Position numbers and translations under genes: made by a program. Below are positions 5,429-6,538 of a stretch of 6,538 bases of DNA, one piece after another (the first letter of the stretch is position 1; each line of letters begins with the position of its first letter). The notes under the pieces are model-generated. The model searched no databases. It was given only the letters and a program-made list of their open reading frames with translations, and was not told the DNA's origin. This DNA comes from RGIG4140 sp045655105 (lineage in GTDB: Bacteria > Pseudomonadota > Alphaproteobacteria > CAAHEQ01 > UBA3637). The DNA lies in NCBI GenBank assembly GCA_045655105.1, contig JAZOOQ010000017.1, forward strand, positions 1 to 6,538, written 5' to 3'.

Positions 5429-6538
5429 CTAATTTTTTGATAATGCCTTTTTTAATCTGATCACAAAAGACTTTTCTCTTCTTTCTTCTTGAATTTCTTT
5501 TGCCGTTTTTGCGCCAAGATTTCTTAAATAATCCACCTGTTCTTTCATTTTTTTGTTGTTTAAAATTTCAAAAGGATTATTTTTTTCAAAAACATCTAAA
5601 ACAGATTCTTTATTCTTGTTCACTTCATTTATATGAGCGCCTTTTTCAATCAAGACGTTCATCACATCAACAGCCCCTGATTGCGCTGATAACATTAATA
5701 AAGAACAATAAATTTCTTTTAATTGATGACTCTCATTGCCAATGGCATAAACCTTTTTATTTGGATTTAAGCCTTTTTCAAGAAAAAGTTGAACAATTTC
5801 AACATCATTATTTCTAATTGCCTCTGCAACTGGTTCAATTTTACCCAATGTGCTTTCAAAAGGCATATTCATATCCGCGCCCTTTTCAAGAAGAATCTGG
5901 ACTAACTCCTTATTTTTATGATGAACAGCTGGATAAAGAAGCGCATCTTGTTTTGCATCAGAGCCTTTTTCCAAAAGCATTTTGGCCAATGCCATATGAT
6001 TATTCCGAACAGCGCCCAATAACGCTGTTGTCGCAAAAGAAGACGTATATGTTTGAAGCGGTTTAAAAACTTGATTATAACCCATTGCGCCCCATTTATC
6101 CGTTTCTTTTAATATTTTTTCAACCACATTCACATGACCCGCTGAGGCAGCTGAATATAAAGCTTTTCTTAAAGCCTTTTTGTCTTTTTTTGTTTTCAAC
6201 CATAAAACATCAATCAACTTTTCATATCCTTTACCACCGGCAATATCCAAATCAATTGGCAAAACATTTGCCCCTTTTGAAAGAAGCAAATTAACCACCG
6301 CTTCATGACCACCGCTCACAGCGCTTTCAAGCGGTCTTTTACCTGTTTTCGGGTTCAAATCTGCCCCGTGAATAATCATTTCATTCACCACATCACGGTG
6401 CCCCAATTCGGCAGCCACAGAAAGGCCTTCTGCCAGATATTGAGAGTGTTTATAAAAATCTTTATAATAAGCAAAAACTTGACGGACCACATCTGCTTTA
6501 TTTTGATATCCAGCTAAATAAAGCAAAACGCCTGCCGT
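5429..6538 (-). CDS. Ankyrin-repeat protein A1, N-terminus off the window
   Basis: The last 369 residues of an ankyrin protein; the frame is open to the right edge (visible start TAGVLLYLAGYQNKADVV), so the apparent TTG start at 6526 is not real. Ankyrin units run through nearly all of it, among them GADLNPKTGKRPLESAV, GANVLPIDLDIAGGKG, GSDAKQDALLYPAV and GADMNMPF, finishing with GAHINEVNKNKESVLDV. The C-terminal tail (YLRNLGAKTAKEIQEERREK then SFVIRLKKALSKN) is basic and amphipathic. It aligns with the C-terminal half of A2 through most of its visible length, with about one extra repeat unit near its visible start. It ends in TAG, 18 bases before the broken B1. No catalytic domain or membrane segment is visible, so it is probably a protein-binding scaffold or effector like A2. 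Confidence 0.88.
   Translation of the reverse strand, partial: TAGVLLYLAGYQNKADVVRQVFAYYKDFYKHSQYLAEGLSVAAELGHRDVVNEMIIHGADLNPKTGKRPLESAVSGGHEAVVNLLLSKGANVLPIDLDIAGGKGYEKLIDVLWLKTKKDKKALRKALYSAASAGHVNVVEKILKETDKWGAMGYNQVFKPLQTYTSSFATTALLGAVRNNHMALAKMLLEKGSDAKQDALLYPAVHHKNKELVQILLEKGADMNMPFESTLGKIEPVAEAIRNNDVEIVQLFLEKGLNPNKKVYAIGNESHQLKEIYCSLLMLSAQSGAVDVMNVLIEKGAHINEVNKNKESVLDVFEKNNPFEILNNKKMKEQVDYLRNLGAKTAKEIQEERREKSFVIRLKKALSKN

Larger units (their letters stand above)
1564..6538 (-). repeat. Diverged tandem duplication of a two-gene ankyrin module (A-B, A-B)
   Basis: Gene order on the - strand is A1, B1(pseudo), A2, B2. A1 and A2 share their C-terminal halves, with identical NKNKESVLDV and GAKTAKE stretches; B1 and B2 share their first 45 or so residues. 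Both A-to-B gaps are exactly 18 bases and share AAAGAGA. The copies differ greatly at both protein and DNA level, so the duplication is old. The right limit is unknown because A1 leaves the window. Confidence 0.75.

Noticed and set aside
5500..6517. Four + strand frames of 69-105 codons opposite A1
   Set aside because: All lie antisense to a continuous ankyrin frame with clear repeats, encode His/Phe/Leu-rich strings, and form no operon-like start sites.
1564..6538. Recent transfer of the ankyrin genes from a eukaryotic host
   Set aside because: The genes have bacterial promoters and ribosome sites, no intron traces and the same AT-rich base use as their neighbours; ankyrin repeats alone do not show eukaryotic origin.
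1..6538. Mobile element, CRISPR array, tRNA or rRNA
   Set aside because: No transposase, terminal inverted repeats, evenly spaced direct repeats or structural RNA sequences were found; the repeated GGCGCNGAT-like words come from the ankyrin GAD/GAN motif.

Overview
The window is AT-rich bacterial DNA dominated by ankyrin-repeat genes. Seven protein-coding loci can be supported, including two that run off the window edges and one decayed copy. TGA ends one of the genes and tryptophan is always TGG, so the standard bacterial code applies. Low GC, signal peptide use, a prohibitin-like SPFH protein and a local cluster of ankyrin genes suggest a host-associated Gram-negative bacterium. An AT-rich alphaproteobacterial lineage (Rickettsiales, Holosporales or gut relatives) is a reasonable guess, but other ankyrin-rich groups such as Dependentiae are not excluded. 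No taxonomic marker is present.

Layout, left to right. Bases 3-440 (+ strand) are the 3' part of a gene for a small exported four-cysteine protein; its start and most of the signal peptide lie beyond the left edge. Bases 441-515 hold two terminator hairpins between convergent genes. Bases 518-1498 (- strand) are a two-gene operon in which a 65-residue membrane protein is directly abutted to a prohibitin-family SPFH protein, with its own sigma70-type promoter at 1526-1555. Bases 1564-4998 (- strand) are a two-gene ankyrin operon, called A2 (3253-4998) and B2 (1564-3234), behind a near-consensus promoter at 5029-5057. Bases 5104-5410 are B1, a broken relative of B2. Bases 5429-6538 are A1, the 3' part of a paralogue of A2 that continues past the right edge.

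The main point is that the ankyrin genes form a diverged tandem duplication of a two-gene module, in the order A1, B1(pseudo), A2, B2 along the - strand. Both A-to-B junctions have exactly 18 bases between stop and start, with a shared AAAGAGA core. The A proteins share a distinctive C-terminal end and B1 matches the N-terminus of B2. B1 is short and carries an in-frame stop and a frameshift. The A2-B2 unit looks intact and strongly expressed, and nothing like a strong terminator separates it from the SPFH operon, so read-through is possible. The cellular role of the ankyrin proteins cannot be read from sequence. They lack signal peptides, so they are cytosolic scaffolds or substrates of a one-step secretion system.
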